Positions 1 to 8,970 of a DNA stretch of 42,134 bases are shown one piece after another. The notes under the pieces are model-generated. The model searched no databases, was not told the DNA's origin, and worked only from the letters and a program-made list of their open reading frames with translations. The stretch spans positions 1 to 42,134 of the forward strand of contig JACRKC010000128.1 of NCBI GenBank assembly GCA_016235555.1, read 5' to 3'. This DNA is from Verrucomicrobiota bacterium (GTDB lineage Bacteria > Verrucomicrobiota > Verrucomicrobiia > Opitutales > Opitutaceae). The translations under genes were made by a program, and so were the position numbers. Numbering within the stretch: position 1 is the stretch's first letter; each line of letters begins with the position of its first letter.

Positions 1-322
1 CGCGGGCTGTCCTCGGCGTCTCGCCGAGGATTTCGGAGGTGTCGGCGAGACGCCGACACCAGCACCCGAGACGGGTGCGCTCCCCGAACCGCCGAACTCT
101 TGGTCACCCTATTTCGCGAGACTCAGTAAGGTCCAAAGGTTCTTCGTAATCGGTCTGGATTTTTGATGCCGCCGTTGTCCTGGATTCGGCGGTAGGAAAC
201 CGCCGCTGCGGGGTCCGGCGCTTGGCGTGCAGGAAAACGAGCGGCGCTCCGCGTCTGCGTAGTTTTCTGGGTTGCGGTGCGGGTAGGCCTGAAATGCCCT
301 GACAGCGTCTCTATGCTCCGAT
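1..322. repeat. Cluster of three hairpins in the non-coding stretch before the response regulator
   Basis: No credible gene is seen here. Three perfect or near-perfect hairpins are packed into the first 78 bases: 10-30 (9-bp stem, loop TCT), 38-60 (10-bp stem, loop AGA) and 62-78 (GCACCC/GGGTGC). The first two share a GGCG-tct/aga-CGCC core in opposite orientation, so they can also pair with each other. This looks like an intergenic palindromic repeat cut by the window edge. The remaining 240 bases show no clear signal apart from being the leader of the response regulator gene. Confidence 0.6.
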
Positions 323-946
323 GTGAAAATTCTCTCGGTTGAAGACGACCCGGTGGCCCGGGCGGTGTTGCGCCGGGCGCTGCGCCGGCTCGGACATGAC
401 GTGATCGACGCCGTCGATGGCGAGGACGCGTGGGAAAAACTCGCCGCCGATCCCGTGCGCGTGGTCGTGAGCGACTGGATGATGCCGCGGGTGGACGGCC
501 TCGAGTTGTGCCGCCGCATCCGCTCCTGGCCGGATCATGACTACATCTATTTCGTCCTGCTCACGAGCCGCGACGCCACGGAAGAAAACCAGCGCGCCGC
601 GGCCGACGCCGGCGTGGACGATTTCCTGACGAAGCCCCTCGATTTCTCGGAGCTCTGGACGCGCCTGCGCGTGGCCGAGCGCATCCTCCACTACACCACG
701 CAGGTCCGCCAGCTCGAGGAGCTGCTCCCGATCTGCTCCTACTGCAAAAAAATCCGCGACGACCACAACTACTGGCAGCAGATCGAAGGCTACATCAACG
801 AGCGCACCGGCAGCGAATTCAGCCACTCGGTCTGCCCCGACTGTTACACGCGGGTGGTGATTCCCGAGATCGAAAAAATCAAGGCTGGGCTGCCGCCGGG
901 CACGCGGGCACCCTTTCTCGGTGAGCGAAAATCTCCAACGCCTTGA
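323..946 (+). CDS. Response regulator with C-terminal CxxC...CxxC module
   Basis: A 207-residue protein starting at GTG. Residues 1-120 form a receiver domain: acidic pair D8/D9 after the first beta strand, phosphoacceptor D51 in VVVSDWMMP, T81 in LLTS and K104 in FLTKP. Residues 131-190 carry no DNA-binding domain. Instead they hold LPICSYCKKIRDD...FSHSVCPDC, with C138, C141, C171 and C174. This motif recurs at the end of many bacterial sensor kinases and response regulators and is probably a small zinc-binding module (inferred). A phosphorelay or protein-interaction role is more likely than direct transcription control. No partner kinase lies in the window. The 3' end overlaps the next gene by 26 bases, suggesting translational coupling. 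Confidence 0.9.
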   Translation: MKILSVEDDPVARAVLRRALRRLGHDVIDAVDGEDAWEKLAADPVRVVVSDWMMPRVDGLELCRRIRSWPDHDYIYFVLLTSRDATEENQRAAADAGVDDFLTKPLDFSELWTRLRVAERILHYTTQVRQLEELLPICSYCKKIRDDHNYWQQIEGYINERTGSEFSHSVCPDCYTRVVIPEIEKIKAGLPPGTRAPFLGERKSPTP

Positions 947-1127
947 AGAAAAGATCGCCTACCTCGAGCGGCACGTGGCCGAGCAGGACAAGGCGATGCT
1001 GGAACTGTCCCGCGAGATCGATGCGCTGCGGCGGGAGCTGAAGGCGCAGCGCGAGCGCGCGACGGTGCGGGAAACAGGCGGGGGCGGCGGCGAGGCGGAG
1101 AAGGACGACCGGCCGCCGCATTATTGA
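921..1127 (+). CDS. SlyX-like short coiled-coil protein
   Basis: A 68-residue protein with a GTG start inside the end of the response regulator gene. Residues 3-48 are a continuous heptad-like coiled coil of the SlyX type (LEEKIAYLERHVAEQDK, then LxxEIDALRREL). It is followed by a Gly-rich linker and the tail RPPHY; SlyX proteins typically end in PPHY, which supports the assignment. The function of SlyX is not established. The 26-base overlap suggests co-expression with the response regulator. Confidence 0.85.
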   Translation: MSENLQRLEEKIAYLERHVAEQDKAMLELSREIDALRRELKAQRERATVRETGGGGGEAEKDDRPPHY

Positions 1128-1161
1128 AGTTGCGGCGCAGGCCGGCGTTCCGGTGCGGTGC

Positions 1162-1953
<792 letters not shown>

Positions 1954-1977
1954 CGTGGGCGTGGCAGAAGTGCGGAC

Positions 1978-3669
1978 TCAAAACGCCGCCGTCATCTCCT
2001 GTTGCTGGCCAGGGTCGAGGGATTGGGGGCCGAGGGCGGTGCACTCGGTTTCGTCGTTTTTGTAGAGCTTGAATTTCACGGGCGCGGTCGCGTTGGCGGT
2101 TTCCCAACGCCATTTGCCGATGGAGACGAATTGGAGCGGGACGCCTTTTTCCCAACTCAGGCCGGGGCCGTCGCCGCGGATGAAGAGACGGTTGCCGATG
2201 CCGATGTAGGCGGTCACGAGCAGGCGCGTGGCGCCGTCGCTGCTGAGCGCGCGTTCCGTCACTTCGGCGGCGGGCGGCGGTGCGGGGTGTTCCTCGAGTC
2301 CGAGCGAGGGCTCGGGTTCGGGGGCGGGTTCCGGGGCCGGTTCGGTTTTTTTCGCGGCGCGTTTGCGCGGGGGCTTGGGCGTGTCGGCGGGCGTCTCGGC
2401 AGGAGTGGGCGCGGCGGACTCGGAAGGAGGGTCGGCGGGCGGGGCCGGCACCGCTTCGGCCACAATTTCGGCTGGCTCTGGAGCGGGAGCAGCCGGAGTG
2501 GGTTCGGCGGGAGTTGCGGCGGTTTCCGCGAAGGGCTCCGTGGTTTCGGGGACGGCGGGCGCGACTTCGGGGATTTTCTCCGCGCTCACGGGCGGAGGCT
2601 CGGCGGTGGTGTCAACGGCGGGAGTTTCGACCGGGGCGGGCGCGGGCTCCGGGGCGGGCGGTGCCGGCTCTTCGGCGGTGGGTTCGGTGCGACGCGGCTT
2701 GCGCGGGCGCTTCGGCGGATGCGCGGTGGCCTCGAGTTTGGGGGCGGGCTCGGTGAGCGGCTGGTCGGCTGCGGGAGCGGTGGCCTCGGCGGGGGGCGGA
2801 GGAATCCCGGCGGTCGATGCGAGGATGGGCGTGGGTGTTGCAGGCGGTGCGACGGGCACGGGCGTCTCGGCGAGTTTTTTCGCCGCGGTGTTGAGTTCAG
2901 CGATTTTCGCTTCGAGCTGCGCGAGCTTGGCGTCGAGGGCGGCGAGCGTCTCGGCGGAGGTGGTGGAGAGCTTGCGTTGAGAGTCGGCCGTGGCGGCGGA
3001 GAGGGCGGTGCTGGCGGCGGCGAGTTTTTCGTCGAGCGTGGCGGCGGCCTGGGTTTGGGCCTTGGTGAGAAGCTGCTCGGCGGTGGCCGCGGCTTTGGAG
3101 AGGGCGTCGGTGGCGACCGCGAGGTGTTTTTGGGTCGCGGCTTCGAGCTTGGTCCACTCGGTGGCGGACTTCCCGATCTTGTCGGCGGCGGTCAGCAGGC
3201 GCTCGCTCTCGGCGGCGCGCAGTTCGGCGACTTCCTTTTCGAGTTCGTCTTTCTCGGCGTCGTTGGCGGCGGCGAGTTGGGTCTGAAAATCGGCGATGCG
3301 ATCGTGGAGCTGCTTCGGGAGGTGGTCGGCGTGGCGAAGGGCCTTTTGCGTGAGTTCGCCGATTTCCTTGAGGCCGTTGGCGGCGATGCTGATCTGCTCG
3401 GCGGAGGTGTTGACGGTGCGGGCGAGGGCTTCGAGCGAGCGCTGGCGGTCGTCGAGGGCTTCGTCCTGGGCGCGGGCGTAGTCCGTCAGGAACGGCACGG
3501 TGCCAAGAATCGCGGCGACCACGACCAGACCCACGATGGCGATGAGCGGTGCGCCGGTGAACGGGTCTTTCGCGTAGTGGGCGGTGAGACCGGCGGCGAG
3601 GAGCAGCACGGCGTCGCCGACGAGGAAGGGCCACTTGGCCAGTCGGGGAGTCTGATCGGGGAGTGTCAT
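1978..3669 (-). CDS. Membrane-anchored coiled-coil protein with Pro/Ala linker and C-terminal beta domain
   Basis: A 563-residue protein. Two transmembrane segments lie near residues 13-31 and 41-62. About residues 65-265 are alpha-helical coiled coil rich in Ala, Leu, Glu and Lys, resembling methyl-accepting or RmuC-like stalks. About residues 265-455 are a low-complexity Pro/Ala/Glu linker with basic patches (KRPRKPRR, KPPRKRAAKK). The last 100 residues form a compact domain with LFIRGDGPGLSWEKGVPLQF and VKFKLYKND, resembling starch-binding or glycogen-binding beta-sandwich modules found in Opitutaceae proteins. A role tethering something to the envelope is plausible, but no function is known. 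It is first in the leftward set with DUF4160, DUF2442 and the lipoprotein. Confidence 0.75.
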   Translation of the reverse strand: MTLPDQTPRLAKWPFLVGDAVLLLAAGLTAHYAKDPFTGAPLIAIVGLVVVAAILGTVPFLTDYARAQDEALDDRQRSLEALARTVNTSAEQISIAANGLKEIGELTQKALRHADHLPKQLHDRIADFQTQLAAANDAEKDELEKEVAELRAAESERLLTAADKIGKSATEWTKLEAATQKHLAVATDALSKAAATAEQLLTKAQTQAAATLDEKLAAASTALSAATADSQRKLSTTSAETLAALDAKLAQLEAKIAELNTAAKKLAETPVPVAPPATPTPILASTAGIPPPPAEATAPAADQPLTEPAPKLEATAHPPKRPRKPRRTEPTAEEPAPPAPEPAPAPVETPAVDTTAEPPPVSAEKIPEVAPAVPETTEPFAETAATPAEPTPAAPAPEPAEIVAEAVPAPPADPPSESAAPTPAETPADTPKPPRKRAAKKTEPAPEPAPEPEPSLGLEEHPAPPPAAEVTERALSSDGATRLLVTAYIGIGNRLFIRGDGPGLSWEKGVPLQFVSIGKWRWETANATAPVKFKLYKNDETECTALGPQSLDPGQQQEMTAAF

Positions 3670-3841
3670 GAGCGGACGGTGGAGCCTGAGCGCGGCGTTC
3701 CCTCCTTCGCCATGATTTCGGGGCCGTCACGCGGCAGCGGGGATTTTCTGCGGCCGGCAGGCGCGCGGCTCAAGGAGAAAGCTCGATGGCCAAATCCGGG
3801 GTTGCCCGGCTGAAGCGGGCCGGGCAGTGTCCGCGCGCCCG

Positions 3842-4123
3842 ATGGACTTTCCCCATTTTCTTCGCATCGAGCGCGAGCAGCGCGGGAGTTCCCGTCACTT
3901 CGTCGTGCATACGCACGAGCCGAAACTCTCGCTGGAACTGGAGCCGGACGCGGCGGCACCGGACAAGATCGGTCGCGGCGTCATCAAGCGCGTGTGCGTG
4001 CCGAATTCGTGGGCGGGCGACTACGGGCGTTACGCGAAGGTGATCGCGGCGGCGCAGGAGTTTTTCCAGGAGTCGTTTGCCGCGCCGGCGCCGGACGAGG
4101 CGCGACCGAGCCGGCGGCGTTGA
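3842..4123 (+). CDS. Small hypothetical protein
   Basis: A 93-residue protein from the ATG at 3842 (an in-frame GTG at 3827 would add five residues). It begins MDFPHFLRIEREQRGSSRHFVVHTHEPKLSLEL and contains IKRVCVPNSWAGDYGRYAKVIAAAQEFF. The composition is that of a real gene, with strand-helix alternation, and it lies between a leftward gene start and a convergent gene end. I do not recognise the family and propose no function. Confidence 0.6.
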   Translation: MDFPHFLRIEREQRGSSRHFVVHTHEPKLSLELEPDAAAPDKIGRGVIKRVCVPNSWAGDYGRYAKVIAAAQEFFQESFAAPAPDEARPSRRR

Positions 4124-4132
4124 GCCCGCGCG

Positions 4133-4786
4133 CTATTCGGTCTGAAGCGAGTGGCGGTAACCGCCCACGAATTCGTCCACGGTCAGCCGTCCGTCGCCGT
4201 CGCGATCGTAGTGCTTGAAGGTGTCGGCCGCGAGGTAGGCGGCTTCGGCGGGCGTGAGGTGGCCGTCCTGATCGGTGTCGAGCAGGGCGAAGGCTTTTTT
4301 CAACGACTCGCCGAGTTCGGAGAGTTCGATCCGGTCGTTGCGATTCTGATCCTGCCAGCCGACCTGCTCCATCAGGATCAGGAGGTCGAATTCGGTGCGC
4401 GAGAGGCTGTCGTTGCGATCGATGTCGGCGAGTTGGAAGAGGGCCCGGCGCAGCGCCATGAATTCGCCGACGCTGAGCTTGCCGTCGCGGTTGGTGTCGG
4501 CGCGGAGAAACGTGTCCTGTGCGAGGGCGGAGCCGGCGAGTTCATCGGCATCGATGAAGTCGTTGTTGTTCTTGTCGGCGGCGCGGAAAAGCGCGAACGA
4601 CCCGCGTTCCCATTCCTCGACGCTGATGCTGCCGTTGCCGGTGGCGTCGAGGGCTTTGAAGGCGGTCGCGATCTGCGCGGCGGCGGGCAGGGCGCGAGCG
4701 AGCGGCGCGATGAGCAGGCAGGCCGCGAGAGCGATCCAGCACACCCGTGGCGCGCGGCGGCTCAGGACTTGCGCTCGGCTTTCCAC
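4133..4786 (-). CDS. Exported calcium-binding protein with seven EF-hand loops
   Basis: A 217-residue protein with an N-terminal signal (WIALAACLLIAPLARA, cleavage near residue 33). Seven EF-hand-type loops follow in order: DATGNGSISVEE, DKNNNDFIDADE, DTNRDGKLSVGE, DIDRNDSLSRTE, DQNRNDRIELSE, DTDQDGHLTPAE and DRDGDGRLTVDE. Each keeps Asp at position 1 and an acidic residue at position 12. Several have Asn at position 5 or 6, so affinities may differ. It probably buffers or senses Ca2+ in the periplasm (inferred). It overlaps the end of the small exported gene upstream by 25 bases, so the two are likely co-transcribed. Confidence 0.85.
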   Translation of the reverse strand: MESRAQVLSRRAPRVCWIALAACLLIAPLARALPAAAQIATAFKALDATGNGSISVEEWERGSFALFRAADKNNNDFIDADELAGSALAQDTFLRADTNRDGKLSVGEFMALRRALFQLADIDRNDSLSRTEFDLLILMEQVGWQDQNRNDRIELSELGESLKKAFALLDTDQDGHLTPAEAAYLAADTFKHYDRDGDGRLTVDEFVGGYRHSLQTE

Positions 4787-5049
4787 TGCGCGTAGGCGAC
4801 CTGGTCGGCCTTGTTGAGACGGGTCTGGAGGGCGGCGTTGCCCGCCTTGGCTGCGGGCTGACTCGCGGCGGAAGTGGCTGCGGCGGCCAGACCGAGACGG
4901 CCGCCGAGCGGGTCGGGGCTGACGGCTTGGAGCGCGGCGACGAGTTCCGCATTGCGCGCATCGGCCTTCTTGGACGCGGCCAACAAGGGTTGGGAAGCGA
5001 CCAAGAGGCTGATGGCGGTAAAGAGGGGGGCGAAAGTCGTGCGTTTCAT
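4762..5049 (-). CDS. Small exported protein upstream of the EF-hand protein
   Basis: A 95-residue protein with a clear signal peptide (MKRTTFAPLFTAISLLVASQPLLAAS). The mature part of about 70 residues is Ala-rich with helical segments (ARNAELVAALQAV, LQTRLNKADQVAYAQWKAE). No family is recognised. The 25-base overlap with the EF-hand gene suggests a two-gene operon of exported proteins. Confidence 0.6.
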   Translation of the reverse strand: MKRTTFAPLFTAISLLVASQPLLAASKKADARNAELVAALQAVSPDPLGGRLGLAAAATSAASQPAAKAGNAALQTRLNKADQVAYAQWKAERKS

Positions 5050-5153
5050 GGTGGGGTGGTTTTGATGTGCGCCTAGTGTAATACCCCCAGGCTTATTCCG
5101 CCATTGGTAGTGTCCTCCCGACCGCTACGCACGCGGTGGCGAAGACTACGCAG

Positions 5154-5522
5154 TCAGATTTGCCGCCACGCCAAGCCGCAGAGCGAGAGTAACATCCCGA
5201 TCCGGAACGCCCCTTCGAAGGTCAGGATCACGAGCACCCACTTGAGCGGGCAACCCCGGCGCAGCAGGTAGCCGGCGACCGAGATCACGAGCAGGGCGAG
5301 GCCGACGACCCGGCCGATCGGCAACGCAAGCAGCAGCAGCATCCACACCCAGTAGAGGATGATCGTGGACGACCAGAAAAACGCCGTGGTCTCGCCCAGC
5401 CCGAGGGCGCGAGGGTCGGCGCCGCGGGCGATCTGTTTGATGCCGAGGTAGCGTTCGCTGAGCACGAGCTGCCAGACCTCGAAGACGAGGAACAGCGGCG
5501 CGAGCAGGACGAGGAGCGACAT
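5154..5522 (-). CDS. Small integral membrane protein
   Basis: A 122-residue protein with four predicted transmembrane segments (about residues 2-20, 46-64, 66-86 and 93-116), joined by short basic loops such as YLLRRGCPLKW. No conserved catalytic motif is visible and I do not assign a family. It stands alone, with an upstream region that contains the palindromic element at 5578-5717. Confidence 0.65.
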   Translation of the reverse strand: MSLLVLLAPLFLVFEVWQLVLSERYLGIKQIARGADPRALGLGETTAFFWSSTIILYWVWMLLLLALPIGRVVGLALLVISVAGYLLRRGCPLKWVLVILTFEGAFRIGMLLSLCGLAWRQI

Positions 5523-5568
5523 GGAGCGACGAGAACAGTGGCACCGGCGAAAGACAACCCGGCTGACA

Positions 5569-5726
5569 CCTGCGCCAAGGTGTGACTCAAACTGCGGTCA
5601 GCGATTTGTAGCGGCGGTCTATGACCGCCGGACGAATGCCCTTGGCGCAACGACGGCGGTCATAGACCGCCGCTACAGCCGGGGCATTCGAAACTGACCT
5701 CAGTTTGAGTTACACACCCTGTGCTA
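5569..5726. mobile_element. Palindromic MITE-like element, 140 bp, with imperfect 9-bp target duplication
   Basis: The element spans 5578-5717. Its ends are inverted repeats (AGGTGTGACTCAAACTG against the complement of CAGTTTGAGTTACACAC). Internal 24-bp arms at 5607-5630 and 5654-5677 (TGTAGCGGCGGTC...) flank a 23-bp loop. Flanking nonamers CCTGCGCCA (5569-5577) and CCTGTGCTA (5718-5726) match at 7 of 9 positions, consistent with an aged target duplication. The right nonamer contains the stop codon of the leftward DUF6702-like gene. A sister copy lies at 14992-15132. Confidence 0.8.
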
Positions 5727-6377
5727 CCGGGCGAAAGTCACGGCCTGTTCGCCATCCCGCAGAAACAGCAACGTGACCTGGGCCGCCGGGTCGCGGGAGT
5801 GATCGCGCACGCGCACGGAATTGATCTGGTCGGAAAACATCTCGCGCAGCAGGCCGTCGCGGAGGCGGGCGCCGGCGACGCCGCCGGGCAGCGCGCACTG
5901 CACGTAGAGCCAGAGGTGCTGGCCCTGATCTTTCAATTCGCGGCCGACCCACGTGAGCGGCACGGCGGCGCCGCCGGTTGTTGTCACGGTGAATTGCGCG
6001 CGCACGTAGGCGAACAGGAGCGCGTCGAGCTCGCGCGCGGGCGTGGACGCGACGGCGATTTTCTTGCCGGCCCGCTGCGCAAGGGCGGCCTCGGTGTCGT
6101 CGGTGAACAGCCGGATCGCGATCTCGAGCTGGCCGGATGCGGGGCGGTAGTCGGCCTCGGCGTAGCTGGTGCGGATGGGGTGGGCGCGGCCGGGGGCGAC
6201 GAAAACGGCGAGCAGGAAGGCGAGTGCGACGAGGTGGAGCGCGTTGCCCTCAACGCGCTGGTTTGAAGATGGGAGCGAGTTCACTCCGCGACTCGTCGGG
6301 GCGTAAAGCCCCTCCCACAAAAAGCGCGTTGGGGTCAACGCGCTCCACCCCGGAGCTTCAATTCTCCTCATTCGCAT
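5724..6377 (-). CDS. DUF6702-like exported protein with repeat-derived N terminus
   Basis: The conserved part starts at a signal-like hydrophobic run (LVALAFLLAVFVAPGRA) followed by HPIRTSYAEADYRPASGQLEIAIRLF, as in DUF6702 proteins, and runs about 165 residues to the stop. No ATG, GTG or TTG lies directly before this run. A 117-bp palindromic repeat (6233-6349) sits there and is open in frame. The nearest usable start is ATG at 6377, preceded by GAAGAAGG, inside the 3' end of the peptidase gene. From it, residues 10-48 are repeat-derived, ahead of the signal sequence. Either the protein has an unusual extension or the gene was damaged. Function of the family is unknown. It is coupled to the upstream M1 peptidase gene. 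Confidence 0.65.
   Translation of the reverse strand: MRMRRIEAPGWSALTPTRFLWEGLYAPTSRGVNSLPSSNQRVEGNALHLVALAFLLAVFVAPGRAHPIRTSYAEADYRPASGQLEIAIRLFTDDTEAALAQRAGKKIAVASTPARELDALLFAYVRAQFTVTTTGGAAVPLTWVGRELKDQGQHLWLYVQCALPGGVAGARLRDGLLREMFSDQINSVRVRDHSRDPAAQVTLLFLRDGEQAVTFAR
6233..6349. repeat. 117-bp nested palindromic repeat, copy 1
   Basis: The outer arms are GGTGGAGCGCGTTG and CAACGCGCTCCACC. Within them sits a second palindrome, TGGGAGCG...GGGGCGTAAAGCCCCTCCCA. Copy 2 is at 11966-12081, and a relative of the inner palindrome stands alone at 33509-33578. The length is a multiple of three and the leftward frame is open throughout, so the downstream coding frame was not broken. Confidence 0.85.
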
Positions 6378-8853
6378 CGCTGGCCTTCTTCGGCGCGGCC
6401 TTCTTGCCGGCTTTCTGGTCGGCTTCCTTTTTCGCCTCCTGCATCGGATTGCCGGGGCGTTCGCGGTCGGACTGGAACAACTGGAAGCGGCTCTTGATCG
6501 GGCGGCGCGGCCAGAAATTGTTTTCCACATCGGCGTCGGCCGTTTCCTCGTGTGGGTCGACTTGGAGATTTTTGATTTCCTTGGGCGTGAGGATGAGCTT
6601 CGAGACTTTCTGGCTGTTGAAGCGCCACACTTCGGCGGGGATGCGCAGCTCTTCCGTCGAGCCGTCGGTGTAGTCGACCTTCAGGATGAGCGGGGTGACG
6701 AGGCCGCCGAGGTTGCTGAAGTCGACGACGTAGAAGTTGCGCGCGGTCTTGAGCAGCTCGGGGTTGTTCTTGTCGCGTTCGAGTTGCTTAAGGAGCTCCT
6801 CGAAGCGGCGCTTGTCGGCGGGCGTGACGGCGGATTCGTCGAAGCTGTTGTAGAAATCTTTCAGCTCCGGGTAGCGGTCGACGCGGCGTGGCAGCGACTC
6901 GTTGCGCTCCTGCGTGAGGGTGCGCGGGCGGGCGGCCTTGTCGGCCTTCTGCTTCGCCTTTTCGACCTCGGGGTCGCGCGAGTCGAGGGCGATGAGTTTC
7001 ACGGCGTCGATCGAGACGTCGACGTGGTCGTTGGTGTAGAACCAGCCGCGCCAGAACCAGTCGAGGTCGACGCCGCTGGCGTCCTCCATCGTGCGGAAGA
7101 AATCGGCCGGGAACGGCCGTTTGAACATCCAGCGCTGGGCGTAGGTCTTGAACGCGTGGTCGAACACCTCGCGGCCGAGCACGGTCTCGCGGAGGATGTT
7201 CAGGGCGGTGGCGGGTTTGTGGTAGGCGTTGGCGCCGAGGTTGGCGATCGACTCGCTGTTGGTCATGATCGGCACCTGCTCGGCGCTGGTCATGTAGGAC
7301 ACGATGTCGCGCGGCTCGCCGCGACGCGACGGATAGTCTTTCTGCCACGCCTGCTCGGCGAGGAACTGGCAGAAGGTGTTGAGGCCCTCGTCCATCCACG
7401 TCCACTGGCGCTCGTCGGAGTTGACGATCATCGGGAAGTAGTTGTGACCGACCTCGTGGATGACGACGGAGATGAGGCCGTGCTTCGTGTTGGCCGAATA
7501 GGTGCCGTCCTCCTGCGGGCGCGGGCCGTTGAAGCAGATCATCGGATACTCCATGCCGCCGATGGGGCCGTTGATCGACTGGGCGACCGGGTAGGGGAAG
7601 GCGAAGGTGTGCTTCGAATAGATGTCGAGCGTGTGGATGATGGCGTGCGTGGAGTATTTGCTCCAGAGCGGCTCGCCTTCCTTCGGGTAGAACGACATCG
7701 CCATCACGCGCGGGCCGTAGCTGCGCGCCTCGCCCTTCGGGCCGGGCTTCGCAAGATCAGGCGGCGTGACGTGGTCGGGCGCGCCCATGGCGTCCCAGAT
7801 GAACTTGCGCGACGAGGCGAAGGCGAAGTCGCGGACGTTTTCGGCCCGGAAGATCCACGTCTTCTTGCCGGCGGGTTTGTGGGCCTCGTTGGCCTTGGCC
7901 TCCTCGGGGGTGACGATGAACACGGGTTTGTCCGCCGTCGCGGCCTGCTTGAGGCGCTCGCGTTGGACCGGAGTGAGCACGTCGTTCGGGTTTTGCAGCA
8001 CGCCGGTGCCGGACACGATGTGATCGTGCGGCACGGTGAGGCGCACGAGGTAGTCGCCGAACTCGAGCGTGAACTCGCCGGTGCCGAGATACTGTTTGTG
8101 CTGCCAGCCGGTGGTGTCGGAGTAGACGGCGAGGCGCGGGAACCATTGCGCGATCTCGTAGAGGTAGTTCTTGTCCTTCTCGAAATACTCCCAGCCGCTG
8201 CGGATCGAGAGCAGCTTGGCGTTGTTGATCTTGTAGGACCACGCGACGCGGAACGTCGTGCTGGCACCGGGCGCGAGCGGTGCGGGGAGATCGACGCGCA
8301 TCATCGTCTTGACGATCGCGTGCGGGAGCGTGGCGCCGGCGGAGTCGGTCACGGAGGCGATGCGGAGATTGCTGTCGTAGGTTTCCTGGAGGAGCAGCGA
8401 TTCGAGGCCGCGGAACGAGAGCGCGTCGAGGGGGCCGTTGCCCGGGAGCGGATTGCCCGGGATGGGGCGCGTGAACGGTCGTGGCAATCCGGCGGTGGTG
8501 CGGCGGTCGGAGTCCTTGGCGAGGAGATTGGCGTCGAGTTGCAGCCAGAGATAGGTGAGCGGATCGGGGGAGCGGTTGTGGTAGGTGATGGTGGCGCGGC
8601 CGGCGATCGACTGCGTGGCGTCGTCGAGTTCGGCGTCGATCACGTAGTCGGCGCGCTGCTGCCAGTAGGCGCGGCCGGGCGCGCCGGAGGCGGCGCGCTG
8701 CTCGTTGGGCGTGGGGAGCAGTTCTTCGAGCTGGCGGAATTTGTCCTGGGGCAGGGGCTTGGTCGCGTAGGGCTGGGCGATCCCGTTCGACGGGCTCAGA
8801 GTGAAGGCGCTGGCGGCGAGCAGGAGAGCCGCGGCGAGGTGGGAGGGGCGCAT
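6358..8853 (-). CDS. Secreted M1-family zinc metallopeptidase
   Basis: An 831-residue protein from ATG 8853; an in-frame GTG at 8910 would place 19 residues ahead of the signal peptide and is less likely. A signal peptide covers about residues 1-26 (LAAALLLAASAFTLS...GIAQ). An M1-type beta-sandwich N-terminal domain follows. The catalytic site is HEVGHN at 466-471 with the third zinc ligand E489 in WMDEGLNTF, giving the family spacing HExxH-x18-E. The exopeptidase motif is GGMEY (normally GAMEN), so specificity may differ. The C-terminal region ends in a Lys/Ala-rich tail (KKEADQKAGKKAAPKKA). It probably digests peptides outside the inner membrane. The stop lies inside the coupled downstream gene. 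Confidence 0.92.
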   Translation of the reverse strand: MRPSHLAAALLLAASAFTLSPSNGIAQPYATKPLPQDKFRQLEELLPTPNEQRAASGAPGRAYWQQRADYVIDAELDDATQSIAGRATITYHNRSPDPLTYLWLQLDANLLAKDSDRRTTAGLPRPFTRPIPGNPLPGNGPLDALSFRGLESLLLQETYDSNLRIASVTDSAGATLPHAIVKTMMRVDLPAPLAPGASTTFRVAWSYKINNAKLLSIRSGWEYFEKDKNYLYEIAQWFPRLAVYSDTTGWQHKQYLGTGEFTLEFGDYLVRLTVPHDHIVSGTGVLQNPNDVLTPVQRERLKQAATADKPVFIVTPEEAKANEAHKPAGKKTWIFRAENVRDFAFASSRKFIWDAMGAPDHVTPPDLAKPGPKGEARSYGPRVMAMSFYPKEGEPLWSKYSTHAIIHTLDIYSKHTFAFPYPVAQSINGPIGGMEYPMICFNGPRPQEDGTYSANTKHGLISVVIHEVGHNYFPMIVNSDERQWTWMDEGLNTFCQFLAEQAWQKDYPSRRGEPRDIVSYMTSAEQVPIMTNSESIANLGANAYHKPATALNILRETVLGREVFDHAFKTYAQRWMFKRPFPADFFRTMEDASGVDLDWFWRGWFYTNDHVDVSIDAVKLIALDSRDPEVEKAKQKADKAARPRTLTQERNESLPRRVDRYPELKDFYNSFDESAVTPADKRRFEELLKQLERDKNNPELLKTARNFYVVDFSNLGGLVTPLILKVDYTDGSTEELRIPAEVWRFNSQKVSKLILTPKEIKNLQVDPHEETADADVENNFWPRRPIKSRFQLFQSDRERPGNPMQEAKKEADQKAGKKAAPKKASDANEEN

Positions 8854-8970
8854 GGCGGGCGAGCGAAGCAGAATCAGAGCCGGCGGCGAGTGGTTTTCGG
8901 GGGAGCGCACGACCGGGCGCAGAGTGGGCCAGAGATCCCTCCGCCGCTCTCAGCGACCCGCCGCAAATCC

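Noticed and set aside
6233-6349. 9-bp target duplication around the nested GGTGGAGCGCGTTG repeats
   Set aside because: I compared the flanks of 6233-6349 and 11966-12081 and saw no matching direct repeats, so this family is kept apart from the MITE-like one.
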